In this document: positions 23,650 to 36,149 of the stretch, one piece after another
Position numbering within the stretch: the first letter of the stretch is position 1
Layout of the letters: each line of letters begins with the position of its first letter
From: Diorhabda sublineata
Lineage: Eukaryota; Arthropoda; Insecta; Coleoptera; Chrysomelidae
DNA: 64,000 nucleotides
Assembly: GCF_026230105.1 (NCBI RefSeq)
Contig: NC_079474.1
Coordinates: 6,830,187-6,894,186, forward strand
Direction of reading: 5' to 3'
Notes under the pieces: model-generated
What the model saw: the letters and a program-made list of their open reading frames with translations, nothing else
What the model was told of the DNA's origin: nothing
The model's database searches: none
Program-made: the position numbers and the translations under genes

Positions 23650-24980
23650 AATATAACTATTGCTTTTTTATTATCTCTATCATTTCGGCACTTCTTTTAT
23701 TTATTCACTCTTTCTTTTTCAGTTTTTTGCATCATATCGGCCTCTTTTTATGTCATACTTATTGTCTCTGCTGCATTAATCACGATTGACGATTACTTAA
23801 CGATCACCACGTTGAGTTAAAAGCGTCTATTGTTATTTTCTTGATTTAATTCTTTCCATTCTTTGCATCTTTGCATTTGTCTTCTTGAAATTGACATCCC
23901 AACGTCCATGAAATACTAACTGAAAATTTAAAAATGTTTCGAAACTTTCACATTTTGAAGCAAGGCAAAGTCGTTTAGTTCGCTTTCACGAAGTTATGAA
24001 CACAACTAATTACTTTTTGATTTTCAAAAGTATCATTTGTCGAGAACATTTTTTAACATAAATAAAATATCAAAGCATAACATCCTAAATGTTGAAATAC
24101 TTTCAGCCCTGAGTGATTTGATCCCCATGGATTGTTGATGAGAGTATTTGAGAAAAGACTTACGTATTAGAATCTCATTATAATATGCTAAATTTGGAGA
24201 ATCCATTAATATTTCCAGTTTTACCAATAATTGGATTGATGAATTCCGGTTTATTTTATTATTATATCATTATAGAAACGCGTTTTATAGAAAACATGTT
24301 TTTCCTGGTTAATCGATCATCTAGGATAACCTAATCGCAATTGACCTGAACCTAACCTAACTAGAAAATGAATCCGTTTCTTAGACTGCTTAACAACATC
24401 AAGAGACAGTTCACAATTCGAATTTTAATAAGAATAAGAAGTAGAATAAATAAAAATGAAAACATCAATTATTTTTAACATTATTTTATCGTTTTCTCAA
24501 AAATTAAACACTTAGAATAAGAACCGGAAGACAACAATTCCAATTATTGGTAGTATTTACTCCCGAATCGGTGAATGGATTCTACGATGTCGAAAACGTT
24601 CGTATTATGATCCTAAATTGAGCAGATTTGAAGTATAGCCACTTTTAATTTATTTTGGAGTGTTTCTAAATAAAAAGTTTCAATTTCTCAATATTACTTG
24701 GGTTACGTTTTTAGTTTTGGAGGTGTGTACGGATAATGCAAATATTCTTAGTTCGAGATTGCCGGACATAATCAAAACTTGTTCAAACACGTTGCAAAAC
24801 CAAAATATGTTTTATTTTCTCTTTTCACAATCAAAATGTCTCTTTTATAGCTACGAATTTCAAATCGTATTGCCCAAAGTGACATGTGTAATAACTAAAA
24901 AAATATATGATGTTATTTTGTAGCTAAGTTGATTCCAGGTTTCTTCTGATATGAAATTAGTTTTTAAAACAGGTAAAGAA
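23650..24980. other. Intron stretch, no gene recognised
   Basis: Open frames at 23560-23820 and 24660-24923 show no family motif. A cctaacctaact at about 24352 is only two to three units of an insect-telomere-like motif and is not taken as a telomeric array. Confidence 0.4.
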
Positions 24981-24984
24981 TACA

Positions 24985-25325
24985 GTGGGTATCCAAGGGT
25001 GCACATATAGACCTTCTGCTACGCCTGTCATGATCCACTTGAAGTTACCCAAAATCGATATCCTTTGAGAAGCCGATCAGGCGCTTCGGTTTGAGCCTTT
25101 TGATGTTATTATACAAGTTGTGCGACTTCCCTTAGTGTTTGAACCGCTCTCGTGTGACTGCTGGGCACTCAAAGTGACGTGGTCTTCAGTTTCATCCTCC
25201 TCCATGCAACAGTAGCACTCCAAATCGATCGCGATGCCCATGGTGTGAAGATGGCGTCTTAGATGATATATATCACCTACAATTTCACACAACATCACTT
25301 TAATGAACTCATAGCTTACGCCCAA
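24985..25325 (-). mobile_element. Jockey/R1-type LINE 3' end (zinc-knuckle tail)
   Basis: On the minus strand the frame gives IVGDIYHLRRHLHTMGIAID, then LECYCCMEEDETEDHVT, then, after a frameshift, ECPAVTRERFKH and KRLKPKRLIGFSKDIDFG. This is the classic end of LINEs with RNase H: 'TGH..L..HL...G......C..C...ET..H.L..CP', followed by the K..L..I..F....GW.. tail. Two stretches in different frames show decay. Confidence 0.65.
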
Positions 25326-25329
25326 CCGT

Positions 25330-26690
25330 ATAGAAGATTAATGGATTCTTAAACAAAAGGATAGATAGATTTTTATCTTGTAATTTTTCGTTTAATCAAT
25401 TCATTTATTATTACTTCTTACCAGCATCGGTTATTACTTCATAATTTTCAAATCAAAATATTTCCAAAATGGTACACTGTATAGAGTTTTATCAAGAGTA
25501 CCTTTTCTGTATAAAATTGAATGATATTTATGTTAACTTCAATTTTTTTATTTCTCCCCATTATCTTGAACGTTACGAAAATTTTTCAATGAGCAAACCC
25601 TAAATATTTTTCAGTTTTCTATCTACCCTAGAGACCCTTTTTTAAACACCCCGTATTTAAATTTTATTCAAATTGTTTAGGATTTTTTACCATTAACAAC
25701 TTTCTATGTATATGAACCATTTGATTGTTGTTTATTAATGCTGTTTTTTATGGCATCGATGATTATTTCAGGGTATTATAATATTCAAGAATTCCGAAAA
25801 ATATTATACAGATTGTTTTAATTTAGCATTGTGATAATTTTATTAAAACCTTTGAAATGGACAAAGAACGTTTTAAAATTCAAATCCTCATTTAATTTAT
25901 CAACAAAGCTGACTGAATATAGGAACGTGTTGATTTATAGACAATTAAAATCCACTTATACTATATCAGTATAAAAAACCATTGTTTAAAATTATAATAA
26001 TTGCGGTTTTAATTACGACACTAAAGCAAATAATAATAATAAATATTGCACGTATTCAAGAGTCAGCTAGAATTTAATCAAGTAAAATGAGGAAATGAAT
26101 AAGGAAACAATGAACATACAGTAAAAACGCAATTTTAATGTTTCAAGTAGACTGTTTATAATTAGTACGTGGAAAAATTGAGGTTTTTATGGAAATATTA
26201 ATAGTTGATGATCATATACAGAAACAAATATGTTTAAAAATAAATGTGACCATGCATTGTATTATAGAGGATGTTTGAATGAAAATTAGTAATCCAGTGA
26301 GAAATATGACAATATTGAAATTCTTCATTCATTTTTGTATAGATACCGATGCCGGCAAATCAGAAGATACTATGGCGCAACATTTAAACTGTGAATCGTT
26401 CTTGTGATAAGTTTACGTTCGGCATAGGATCACCACATACTTTACAGAAGGGATAACCCATGATTACGATCGTTTAATTTCATTAAATAATTCATGAAGT
26501 ATACCTACATCCCAATTAGGACCAGTTTTGAAACTTCCAAATGAAGAAAAAGCAAATTACTATTACTTTTTTCTCAATTGGCACCCACGCGATTGAAGCA
26601 TTGCTAAAACACAATAAAAGTAAAGTAGTGTAAAGTGTAGGAAACAGCTCAGTAAAGTCGTAAAATAATGTTTAGTGATGCTTATTTTTC
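25330..26690. other. Intron stretch, no feature recognised
   Basis: AT-rich, without convincing coding frames. A caccccgtat-like motif near 25645 resembles common insect repeat ends. Confidence 0.4.
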
Positions 26691-26694
26691 TTAT

Positions 26695-27155
26695 GAGACA
26701 ACAATTCCAATAATCCATTATTTCATCTTGAAATCCGATAAAATCCAAAACAAATAAACATCTATAAGTAAGTTTTTTGGAAACATTGCAGAACCCCTAA
26801 AATTTATAGTGACGTGTCGTCACTAGAATAAATATAGTTAACAATTAGATCAAATAAAAGTTTTTAAACGATGGTTCATATCCCAGATATTTTGATAATA
26901 TTCAGAGTTTTGTGAATGGGTCTGATAACGATGTCGGGTTTATAGTTTTAAATGCCTGGGCACCCCGTCACATATATTCTGCAATTTACCTTAGGTCTCT
27001 AGCACTTATGATAGCGCTGTAATAAATTTTTAAAAGTGGAATATTTTTACTCCTCCCTCATTTCTTCTAGCAATGCGCTAATAACTTTTTGCCCTGAAGC
27101 GACATAGGTTCGTTATAAATATTGTACTGTACCAAAATGTACCAACACAAATAGT
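26695..27155 (+). repeat. Direct duplication, copy 1
   Basis: Shares a long, collinear, diverged match with 27297-27830. Shared landmarks in order: acaattccaa, catctataagtaagtttttt, gtcgtcacta(g), ataaatatagtta, gatcaaataaaa, gtgaatgggtctga, acgatgtcgggtttata, gcaatttacctta, gtctctagcacttat, cgacataggtt and aaaatgtacca. Unit spacing is about 600 bp. This copy lacks about 100 bp present in copy 2 near its end. Confidence 0.8.
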
Positions 27156-27296
27156 ACTGCACAAGATAAAGTATTTTTATGTATCCTTAAGGGAAAAAAT
27201 GTTGTGATGCAATGAAAACGGACTATAAAAGGAATACTGTTTTATCAAGTACAAGTAATTTTGTCAAACTTACGATACGTACGATGCTCTATTATT

Positions 27297-27830
27297 ATAA
27301 CAATTCCAACAACCCAATATTCCAGCTCGAAATCTGATAAAATTCAAAACAACAAAACATCTATAAGTAAGTTTTTTAACCTCTAAAATTTATAGTGTCG
27401 TGCCGTCACTAGGATAAATATAGTTAAGATAGATCAAATAAAAATTCAAATTAAACGATGATTTTTATCTCAAATATCTTCATAATTTTGAAAGTTTCGT
27501 GAATGGGTCTGAAAACGATGTCGGGTTTATATTTTTAAATGACTGGGCACATCGTAACATAACTTTTGCAATTTACCTTACGTCTCTAGCACTTATAATA
27601 GCGCAGATATAAATTTTAAAAGTAGAATATTTTTAGTCATCACTCATTTCTTCTCCAATCGCTTGATTACGTCACCAGCGCCGATCGAGTCCGCTCGCCA
27701 AGCTACAGCAGCATCCACACCACGTTTTGTTTGACTATCCTATCGCGTAGTGTCGTATTTTTTGTGCCCTGGATCGACATAGGTTCTTTATAAATATTGT
27801 ATTGTATCAAAATGTACCAATGTACTTTTT
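27297..27830 (+). repeat. Direct duplication, copy 2
   Basis: Collinear with 26695-27155. It keeps an extra GC-richer segment (about 27655-27765, with cgccgatcgagtccgctcgc and a cgttttgtttgac block) that copy 1 has lost. Either two insertions of one repeat family or a segmental tandem duplication; no coding potential was identified. Confidence 0.8.
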
Positions 27831-28004
27831 ATTTTTTCCATTGACGTGGCGTTCAAAACCTGAATATTGTTAAAAAAAAAGGACACCACCGGTTTTTCAG
27901 AAATAATGATTTTTGAATTCCATGTTTGACCTCTAAAGTATTTTTTTTAAGTTAAAAATAAAATAGGTCTGTTTTCAATATACTGTGAACAGAAACCATT
28001 TGTG

Positions 28005-28455
28005 CAGCATTATGAACGATCTTAGTATTCCAAAAAAGCTTACGAAAGAGCCACTCGAACATACAGAAACGAAGGTGAAGGCAAATAAAAGAATATCAAA
28101 ATGTTTCTAGATCAACACAGGACTAAATCAGGGAGATCCTTCATTCACTATGCTGTTTAATATAGTTTTAGAATGGATAGTATGTGAGTAATCCTTTCAA
28201 CATCGGAAAACGAGCTTAAGGAAATCTGCAGAGTCTTCATAGAAGATACAGTGAATCTACGGGTCAACGAAATCGAAGTAACAACAAAAATGATGGACAT
28301 AGAACAAGGAGGAACAAGAAAAAAAGGAAGACTAAGGAGAAGACGGTACGAAGAGATTGTGGAAGATCTAAGAGAGAGGAATTCAGGACTGGAAAACGAA
28401 GGCAAAAAATATGAAAGAGTGGAAGAAATTCACTTCCATGCTATGGGCTTATAAC
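28005..28455 (+). mobile_element. LINE reverse-transcriptase fragment
   Basis: A frame reads IPKKLTKEPLEHTETKVKAN, then (after a stop) INTGLNQGDPSFTMLFNIVL and EWIV. This is RT motif B (.I.TGLRQGD.LS..LFN..LE). Motif C with YADD is missing. The following frame (28251-28454) encodes an Arg/Glu-rich stretch (KKGRLRRRRYEEIVEDLRER) resembling the 'GRP.KRW.D' tails of LINEs, so the core has been deleted. Flanks are not defined. Confidence 0.6.
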
Positions 28456-28459
28456 ACTT

Positions 28460-29855
28460 GCGTAAAGTACCAATATATATTTAATTTAAAAAAAATAGAA
28501 TGCTGCGTGTGAATTATCAAAACGGGAATTATTTCGAACAGAAACTCCTATTAGGTCATTACTTAGAACCAGGTAACTAAAAGTTTGAATGTCAAATAAA
28601 AAAAAATAGTTTACAGTCTTGCAGAATGTGAAGTACATACTTTGCAAATAACAAAAAACGGGGGAAGAAGAACTAATATTCTTCTCAAAAATCAATCACC
28701 TATAGCACAAGAAGCTCTGTCATCGTTTTCTGAAGGTTGGTCTTATTTATGTGCTTTGAATAATGAGTAATCTTTCAAGTATTCAATCTGGTACAGTTAT
28801 TGGATATTCAAACAAGCCCTTACCTTGCCCATATGCAAAAACCCATAAAATTCCAAATGGAAAGATACCTTTTATGAAAGGCAGTTTAACTACCCTTTGA
28901 AGAATAATGTTTTCAGTCTTTTTCTATTTATTTAGTTCATTTATAAGCAGTATTTGATGTGATCCGTCTTCTGCCTTTTGAAACAATTGGATTGTATATA
29001 TCCATTCATCCTCGTTTATTACGGAGACGTAATACTCTTCCAGATGTCCTATAATCTTTGTATATGGTTAAAATATACGATAATATAACAATGGTGGTTA
29101 ACAATTGTCATTCTGTACTCGCTCTTCATCTGCATAAAGTAGTGTATAGTATTCTGTTACCGGTTTCAGATTTTTATAGCTCTTTCTGGTATATAACCAT
29201 TTAGTTGGGCCTTTTATTCGTTTCGTTATCTTATTTAACATAAAGAAAAGTACGAAAGAAGGTAAACATTCTTTCCTCAATTTTCTGATTGAATTCGTGC
29301 TATTTGTAGTTCAGCCTTCACGGTCTATTATAGATCCATCTTTTGAATATTTCTGTTATTTCCATTACTTTACGCTAGATCAATAAACGTTGTAAACATG
29401 ATTTTTCACTCTAAGTATATTGTTATCAGTTGGTTTGTTGTGTTGTTGTCTTTTCGTGATATGTTTTTTTAGAAATTCATATCTTCAACTTATTTTACTT
29501 GTTTTTTTTTTCATGTCTATTTGCATATTCTCCAAATTTCATTTTGTCCCAGTCATTTTATTGTTTTTATATCTATCAGAAGGGCTAATTAAAATAAATA
29601 AACCTCTTTTTCGAAATGAATCAAGTATGCAAATTTTTTCACGTCTATGTACATTTAGATGTTAAATATTTTCTACACAAATGAATATTACTGAAAATAT
29701 AAAGTTTCCAAAGAACAAAATAATAATTTCTAAGAATATGAATTTATTTAATTAGATGTGTTTATCTTATACAAATATTCCAATATAGCCAAATTCAAAA
29801 ACATACGACATAATATGCATATCATGAAATGATGGCTGTACTATGAGAGAATCCA
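28460..29855. other. Intron stretch with a decayed minus-strand coding trace
   Basis: Most is featureless. On the minus strand between about 29280 and 28870, fragments KWLYTRKSYKNLKPVTEYYT, YTKIIGHLEEYYVSVINEDE and WIYTIQLFQKAEDGSHQILL follow one another over stops and frameshifts, with protein-like composition. The family was not recognised. Confidence 0.35.
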
Positions 29856-29859
29856 TTTC

Positions 29860-29980
29860 AAGGTAAACTGTTTACCTTCGGTTTCTAACAACGATAACTT
29901 TGTTATCGAATCGCGATTCAGACAGTGTCATTGTTAGTGTGGTGGTAGTAAACAGTCTGTTTGATACTCGATTGAAAATA
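29860..29980. repeat. Dispersed palindromic repeat copy
   Basis: Contains the near-palindrome gataactttgttatc, then cgcgattcagacagtgtc, then gtgtggtggtagtaaacagt. The last two modules recur, inverted, at 42745-42790 (actaccactac...cactgtctgatgcg). The gataac..gttatc module recurs at 46255-46285. A gtaaactgtttacc palindrome at about 29862 may be the element end. Confidence 0.5.
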
Positions 29981-29984
29981 AACA

Positions 29985-31900
29985 CGTCCCTGCATATTCA
30001 AGAGATAAAAACCTTTCAAATACTTTTGTTACATTAGTTATCTTACTTGTGTTAATTACTTGATAAAATTGAGTATGCTATGTAAACTTGAACTTAGGTA
30101 AACCCAGTATGAAACTCGTTCTATATACAGGATGTAGCATAACGAGCACTCATTATAATTTTCCTTAACTTTTTACTCTTTAGACCTTAGACCTTTTTTA
30201 AAATTTTTTTCCTGATGATTTGTCTTGATTTTACATTTCTTTTCTATGAAAATCAAAATAAAATTATAATCCGAATAGGCGACTACACCATGTTCCCTCG
30301 CATTTGAAAATAACAGTACACATTTCTCCGAACAACTTATAACTATAACCGAATAACTTATAACCCTATTAATGTCATAATAGCATACGATATACCTGGT
30401 ACACGTTTTAGGAGAAGCCAACATAACTGCATCTTTCTATTTAGTAATTCTTCCATTTTTACAAAAACTCAGGCAAGAAGTTTTGACGTGAGGAGAATTT
30501 CATTCTCTCACTGGGCAGCGAAGCGAACAGTTCTATAACGCCTAGGTCTCTGTGGAGCTATGCTGCTCTTTGAGATTTCAACACGCGCGACCAGCTCAAT
30601 TTTACACTTTGTATATATTGTTTTGTTGATGTATATTTATAGAAAGATTAAGTAGTTATTAACTTTTTTTATTATGTTACATCTTTACCATTCTCGCCTT
30701 TTAGATTAGTGCTCATAAATCTGTTTATTAATTAATTTTTCTTACTTTTTTCTAAGCAAAACTTTGTAGCAGCTATCAATCAAATTATTCGTAATTGTAT
30801 TAATATTTATAAAATAAAACTACAAATTTTATTAAAATTATTTATTATTTTTTATCATTTACAGCTTGATACAAGCACTAAGAAAAAAAAAATTAATTTT
30901 TCTTTATCTTGTCAATGTTTGTATAAAAAATAAACTATTAATCGTTTCCGAAATATTTGAGGTTTTAAATTATTATTGTATTTTTGAAAGAGTTTCAATT
31001 TTTTATGTATACTCTTAGTAGGATTTGTAATGACATATTCAACTGGTTTAGGAATAGGAAAGTATACATGAATTTGCCTTATTTTTTACACTTGAATGCA
31101 TTTAGATAGAAAAAACCGGGTGGCTCTATTTAAAAAAAAAATAAAGAAATTTGATATTTATGAACTTGAATTTTGAACACTTTTTATACACACCCTGTAT
31201 TAAATGAAATATTTTTCAACATATATTCAAATACGTCGGACCTTGTTAAAAGCAATCATACAGAAACCATTTTCATATCTTTGAGGGTATCCCCGTAAAA
31301 AAATAATTTATAAGGGTCTGCAACGGTCAAATTTTTTACAAAAAAATTAATAACTCACAAAGTATGCATGTTTCGAAACAAAGTTTTCAGACAAAAACAT
31401 ACTAAAATTCTATGTAGATTTCAAAAATGTATTGATATACAGGGTGCTCCTTTTAAAATAACAAAGTTACAGTCGACTTCCGGTAGAATAAATCGTATCC
31501 GAAAACTCAAACGTAAAAATTTTCATGATTTTACTATATTTTGCCATATACAGATAGTTTTAACTCGTCTTTGGACACCCTGTAGTGTTTTTTCCTATAA
31601 TTTGATAGAATACTTTGGAATATTCTAAGAAAACTAGGAACTAAGAATTTTCTATCTGTTATTTTTGTTTAGTTATTTTTGACAGTGAGAATTTGAATGG
31701 CAATTTTTCAGTAAAATTTTCGTCTGTCACCAGCAATTCCAATAATTCTCTTTTAAATTGTAATATTGACATAGTCAACTTATGTATTTGTAGTGTGTTT
31801 CGTCAGAGGACACGCAGAAAAAAGTTTTTGATTTTTTTGGATAATATAAAATTCCTATGTTTTTTCATCAATGCCGTAGATAAATTGGAGTGAGGAAGAT
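29985..31900. other. Intron stretch, scattered repeat ends only
   Basis: No gene recognised. Motifs acaccctgtatt (about 31191), tacagggtgctcc (about 31439) and acaccctgtagt (about 31575) look like paired ends of small insect DNA repeats; 31439 and 31575 face each other in opposite orientation, a possible 140-150 bp inverted element. A GC-richer block lies at about 30515-30600. Confidence 0.35.
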
Positions 31901-31904
31901 TTTA

Positions 31905-32760
31905 GAAAAAATGCAGCATCGTAGTCCCGATATACAAGAAAAGAGACAAGCTCACAAGCTCAAATTATCGCGGTATATATCTTCTATGAACCGCATATAA
32001 AGTAATCGAATATATCTCAGTTAAGACTACTCTCATATGAAGAATAGTTCATTGCTGAGTACCAAACAGGGTTGGTGTATCCACAATCAACTAAATATTG
32101 GAGGTCAAAAAACATTAAGATGTGCTGGAAATATACAAAGTTAGCTGACTAATCAATTTGAGATAACTATGGGCCTTACATAGGGTGGTGGTCTAGCTCT
32201 CGTGTTAATCAATAAATGGAATATATCAAAAGAAAAATGACCACTGATCCCCGGAATAATCTTAGTTATGAATGATCAAAAATAAAATGCTGCAGAAAGT
32301 TACAATAGGAAATGATAATCTAGAAAGAAAACCAAATAAGACTGTGTCTACAGTTCACCAAGGATGGAAATAAAAACACAGAAATTATACGAAGAATCAA
32401 CGATGCAAGTGAGGTATACTATGCACTTCTGCGTGAGTCTTGAAGCAGATATTTAGAAATGTTTATTAAACGAAATGTGAGAAAATATATCTCGAAATTT
32501 GTTAGATTACAGACACTGCGAAGGAAACACCATATAATGCGAATGGATGAGCAAAAAAATACTTGAATCTAATTTTAAAGGGCCTAGGTCAATTCGAAGA
32601 TCTCGCAAAAGGGAGGAGGAAGAATCCGCAGAAGAAGTAATCAGTATTCCAGAAATTTGCAACTTGCAGAGGGCAGCTCTGAACAGGAACAACCGGGGAA
32701 AAAAGCTTGGCGAGGTCAAGGCTCGCTGCGTGCTGTAGCACCATACAAGATTGCCTTGGA
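31905..32760 (+). mobile_element. RTE-like LINE fragment
   Basis: Frames give IVVPIYKKRDKLTSSNYRGI with STAYKVIEYI (RT entry motif: PIYKKGDK..CSNYRGISLL...YK), then degraded AEYQTGF. At about 32363-32435 comes DGNKNTEIIRRINDASEVYY followed by ALL, the thumb region 'DGN...EI.RRI..A...YYAL'. The 32547-32738 frame ends RAALNRNNRGKKLGEVKARC, matching the 'A.DR..WR...G.AKAR' tail of these elements. Internal deletion removes the catalytic palm. The 149-codon minus frame over 32507-32956 is its shadow. Confidence 0.7.
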
Positions 32761-32959
32761 ATTTTCGTGAAAATAGACGTAAAAATAGTAGGTTCTTTTT
32801 AGCATCTGCAAATTGTTGTTTCATTGACACTAACACGCTTACTAGCGCGGACAGGTGAGCTGTGCAGGCATAGATTGAAGTTGTGTTGGTTATTGCGTTT
32901 GACGAGAGCTCATGAGGGACACTAGACACGTGCCAAAATGTAAGCACTTGCTGCAAGCC

Positions 32960-33870
32960 ACCTTTAATCTATGTTCGAATAGGGACACTAACTAAGCCAA
33001 GAATGTAAACGTGGCATTGAGTTGATTAGTTTAAATATTTATATTTGTTTTACTTTTATGTGATCACTAGTCGCTATGGCCCCTGCACATTAATCTCAGT
33101 TTTAAGGCGCTAGGGCAATGAAGTGAATGTACTCAGTCAACGTCAACTTTCCGTTGCGAGTCACTAGCAAAAATGCCTTATTTATAAAATAAATGTAGAA
33201 AACTGCTTTGCTTTAATTTTTTTCCATTTTCAAACAGAAATTCGTAAAATACAGCCTAGTTTAAACCCTCGATTGGTACGGCAGTATTAATAATGACCCT
33301 ACGAAAAATTAATATTGAATTAGATTTCTGCAACGTCATATATCAGCTATCCTTCCTTATGATCACCGTATTGAAATTTTGAATTTCTGCCTACGTCTTT
33401 CACAATTAAAATTCAAATAAACAAAAATCTTTCAACAGAATCAATTTGTAGTTCCAGTAACCATGTCAAATACTGAAAACATAAGTTAAATATTCAATTA
33501 TATCGGTAAAATTCTTGAATGTTCTATTAATAACATCAAAAGTTATTTTGAATGAAACAGTTTATTCGCTCATTTGTACCTACAGTCTTCTTATTTGTTT
33601 ATCAGCTACTGAAAGTAAGATATTTCTGTAACATCCAAACGTTATTAATTAATGATTCCAGAACGCGAGTCGTTGTTCGATTCGATTGAATTTTCAATGT
33701 AACAAATATTTCGTTTAATTTGAGTCAATTACTGGCGGAGTTATCTTGAAAATAAAATTAGTAGATTCATTTTGATTCTTATCATGGTAAGTGTAAATTT
33801 CCAGCTAAAACGTATTCGCATACCTAGCTCAGTATTTTAGAATTCATTTCTTCTGATTTACACTTATTAC
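32960..33870. other. Intron stretch, no feature recognised
   Basis: AT-rich sequence after the LINE tail. No coding or repeat motif was assigned. Confidence 0.4.
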
Positions 33871-33884
33871 TTATTTCCCGAAGC

Positions 33885-34175
33885 ATGCTTCGAAAAGCCG
33901 AAATGAAAACACTCAGGACTATAGCAGGGAAAAATAAGGGTAGATCGAATAAGGAGCACTGATATCAGGGAACAATGTGAGGTGCAAGACATCGTAAGAT
34001 GGAGGAGACAAATAAAAAGATATTTGTATGGGAATAGGGAAAACTAATAGGGAAATCAGAACCCGGACGACCACCAAAGAGATGGATGGACAGCTGGCAA
34101 TTCACCTCCTAGAAATTGATACAGAGGAACCTGCATAACTAACAGATCATGAGATCTTAAAAATGAATAAGAAAA
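33885..34175 (+). mobile_element. LINE 3' tail (RT C-terminal region)
   Basis: Frames give MLRKAEMKTLRTIAGKNKGR, then the REQCEVQDIVRWRRQ-like block, and SEPGRPPKRWMDSWQ. These match 'AEMK.LR.I.GKT..DR.RN..IR..C.V.DI..W...R...W..HV.RM' and 'RR.PGRP.KRW.DSW' of insect LINE ORF2 ends. The element begins abruptly, as expected of 5'-truncated copies; several frameshifts. Confidence 0.75.
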
Positions 34176-34394
34176 ATACTTATTTTCCAGTTAGCTTTTG
34201 ATATTGAGAAGTAAGCAAAAACCAAAACCAAAAGTTTTGTTTATTTTTGTTTAAAACTCATAGCCTTAGCCTTAGCCATAGCCTTAACTTGTCGTCTGCC
34301 TGTATGACAGTAGTTTAACAAACTTTTTCATGTAAGACAGATAAAAAAGTAGCTATTTCAACCAGAGGGGATCAAGACTTCTGAATTTTTAGCA

Positions 34395-34660
34395 GAAATT
34401 TACACGCTGGTGAGTTTGCCCGTCTCTCCGCGAATTTGTTTGGGAAACACTAGTCCTGACTTGTCACCGTGCGACTATTATTTATTTGGTACATTGAATG
34501 AGGCACTTGGTAAATTGCGAATCGCAAGCAATGCGGAAATAAAATTCCACGTGCGCGAAGAATTACGTGAGAAGCCGAGAGATTTTTACAAAAAGTGCAT
34601 CTGAGAGCTTTCGGGGAGGTGGTGTAGAGTGTGACGGGGACTATATAGAAAAACTATAAA
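34395..34660 (+). mobile_element. Mariner transposase C-terminus
   Basis: The frame from about 34450 reads SPDLSPCDYYLFGTLNEALG and KLRIASNAEIKFHVREELRE, then KPRDFYKKCI. After a short frameshift comes VTGTI-type sequence equal to the C...GDYVEK end. SPDLSPCDY.LFG.LKEAL carries the third catalytic Asp of SETMAR-type mariners, which is still present. Only about 75 residues of the C-terminus survive. Confidence 0.75.
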
Positions 34661-34664
34661 AAAT

Positions 34665-35780
34665 TGTAGCTCTCTAACTTAAATTTTTTATGGTAAAATT
34701 TCTGTTTAAATTTGAACCACACTCGTATTATATTCAGTGGATGAGATTAAAAGTTTAAACGTACCCAGAGTGCGTTCTGCTTCTTTTAACTATTAAGTGA
34801 AAATTGAAGCAAGTATAAATCCAATTTTTTAGTTTTTAGTCATATATAATGACTTCAAAAAGAAACTTGACCTTCTCAATTAAATTGGAATAATTATTTT
34901 GGTATAATTATATTAATTAATTGTTGGTTCAAAAGTCAAATTCAATATTTATCCTTGTCTTTATAAACATTCATAAGTGTGAATAGTCCGGTCAATTTAG
35001 ATATTCGAAGTTACCTAAATTCCCACCAAGCTAAAAATCAGTAGAACTGTTCAAAATATAATTGAAAATGAAATTTTAAAGTTCTCAATCATTCCCGTGT
35101 TTTTTTTCTACAATTGCTATGAAAATTGACGTATTTCTCATAGCTTATTTAATTTCAAAATCACATATTGCTCACACTGTGAGAAATATTATTTCTCACG
35201 GCACTTTGCCCACACCACATTGGCTTTTGTCAACAAGATTATAGAAGTTTTTTAAATTCATAAGGTAGTTCAAACAATTTTTTTTTATATTTTGGACCAG
35301 GAAAAACTTACCAGTTAAAAGTCTTTTTTCGAAATAAAACTAGTTTTAATTTTGGAATTCTACTAATAGAAATTAGAAAAAATATATTATTTTAAAATTC
35401 TATTCTAGTAGAACACTAAAGAATTTCAACATTCAGAAAAATGAGGCACGTGAAATATAATCAAACAGCGATTAGAAATACAGATTTTTTGAATAAGCAG
35501 CTTACGAAACGTTGCTATGGATGGATGGTTTTTGAGCAGCATTGCAAAGAAACAAAGTTGTATCTGGAACTCCATCCAATAGTAGAAATACCTCCGTACT
35601 CTAGTAAAAACGCACCTACAAAACAGAAATAAGGCATTTATTTATACTTAAGTTATACACAGATAAAAAATTTACCAGTCATACACATAATTGTAGCTGC
35701 GAATCAATTTAACGACTATTCGTTCGAACGTTCTTAAAATTTTTTGATCGGGTCGAAATATGAATGACGAACACTTACTC
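34665..35780. other. Intron stretch with one unassigned ORF
   Basis: The 63-codon + frame at 35441-35632 (ending EIPPYSSKNAPTKQK) has protein-like composition but no recognised family and no splice context. The rest is featureless. Confidence 0.35.
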
Positions 35781-35786
35781 GTAGCC

Positions 35787-36143
35787 TAAGCCGGTACCAC
35801 ACGATGAGTCCAATGCTTCCAATGCTAGACGCTGGTATGATTGTGTGGTCGTAGTGCGCATGTGATTCGACGAATGTTTTATATACTATATCGATTTTCC
35901 ATGTTGTCGTCTGGTGGGTATTCGTTAAGAAAACAATTGTTTTGTCTTTGATTACCTTCTTATTAATTCTGCGGCGGTGTGTTTAGTCTTCGTCCAATGT
36001 TCAGCCAAAGTTGGAACGCGAATTTTGGCACAAACGTTGTGGTATCGAAGTATGTATACGATCGAAAGTTAATCACTCGATGCAAAGAACTATCAAGCCT
36101 CCAACGTTGGATTTAATTCATAGAATCGTGTTGCGCTGGCTTA
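35787..36143. mobile_element. Candidate MITE with short terminal inverted repeats
   Basis: Left end taagccggtaccacacgatg; the right end, reverse-complemented, reads taagccagcgcaacacgatt, sharing 14 of the first 19 positions. The 357-bp interval has no ORF. The GGTACCACACGA-type end resembles some Harbinger-like MITEs. The flanking target duplication is not clear, so the boundaries could be off by a few bases. Confidence 0.45.
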
Positions 36144-36149
36144 AAAATG

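Noticed and set aside
24340..24370. cctaacctaact, resembling the insect telomere repeat TTAGG
   Set aside because: Only two to three units and isolated; the same words occur by chance elsewhere (about 14410 and 48325).
32507..32956. 149-codon minus-strand ORF
   Set aside because: It lies antisense to a LINE tail recognisable on the + strand (ending LNRNNRGKKLGEVKARC); composition follows from that.
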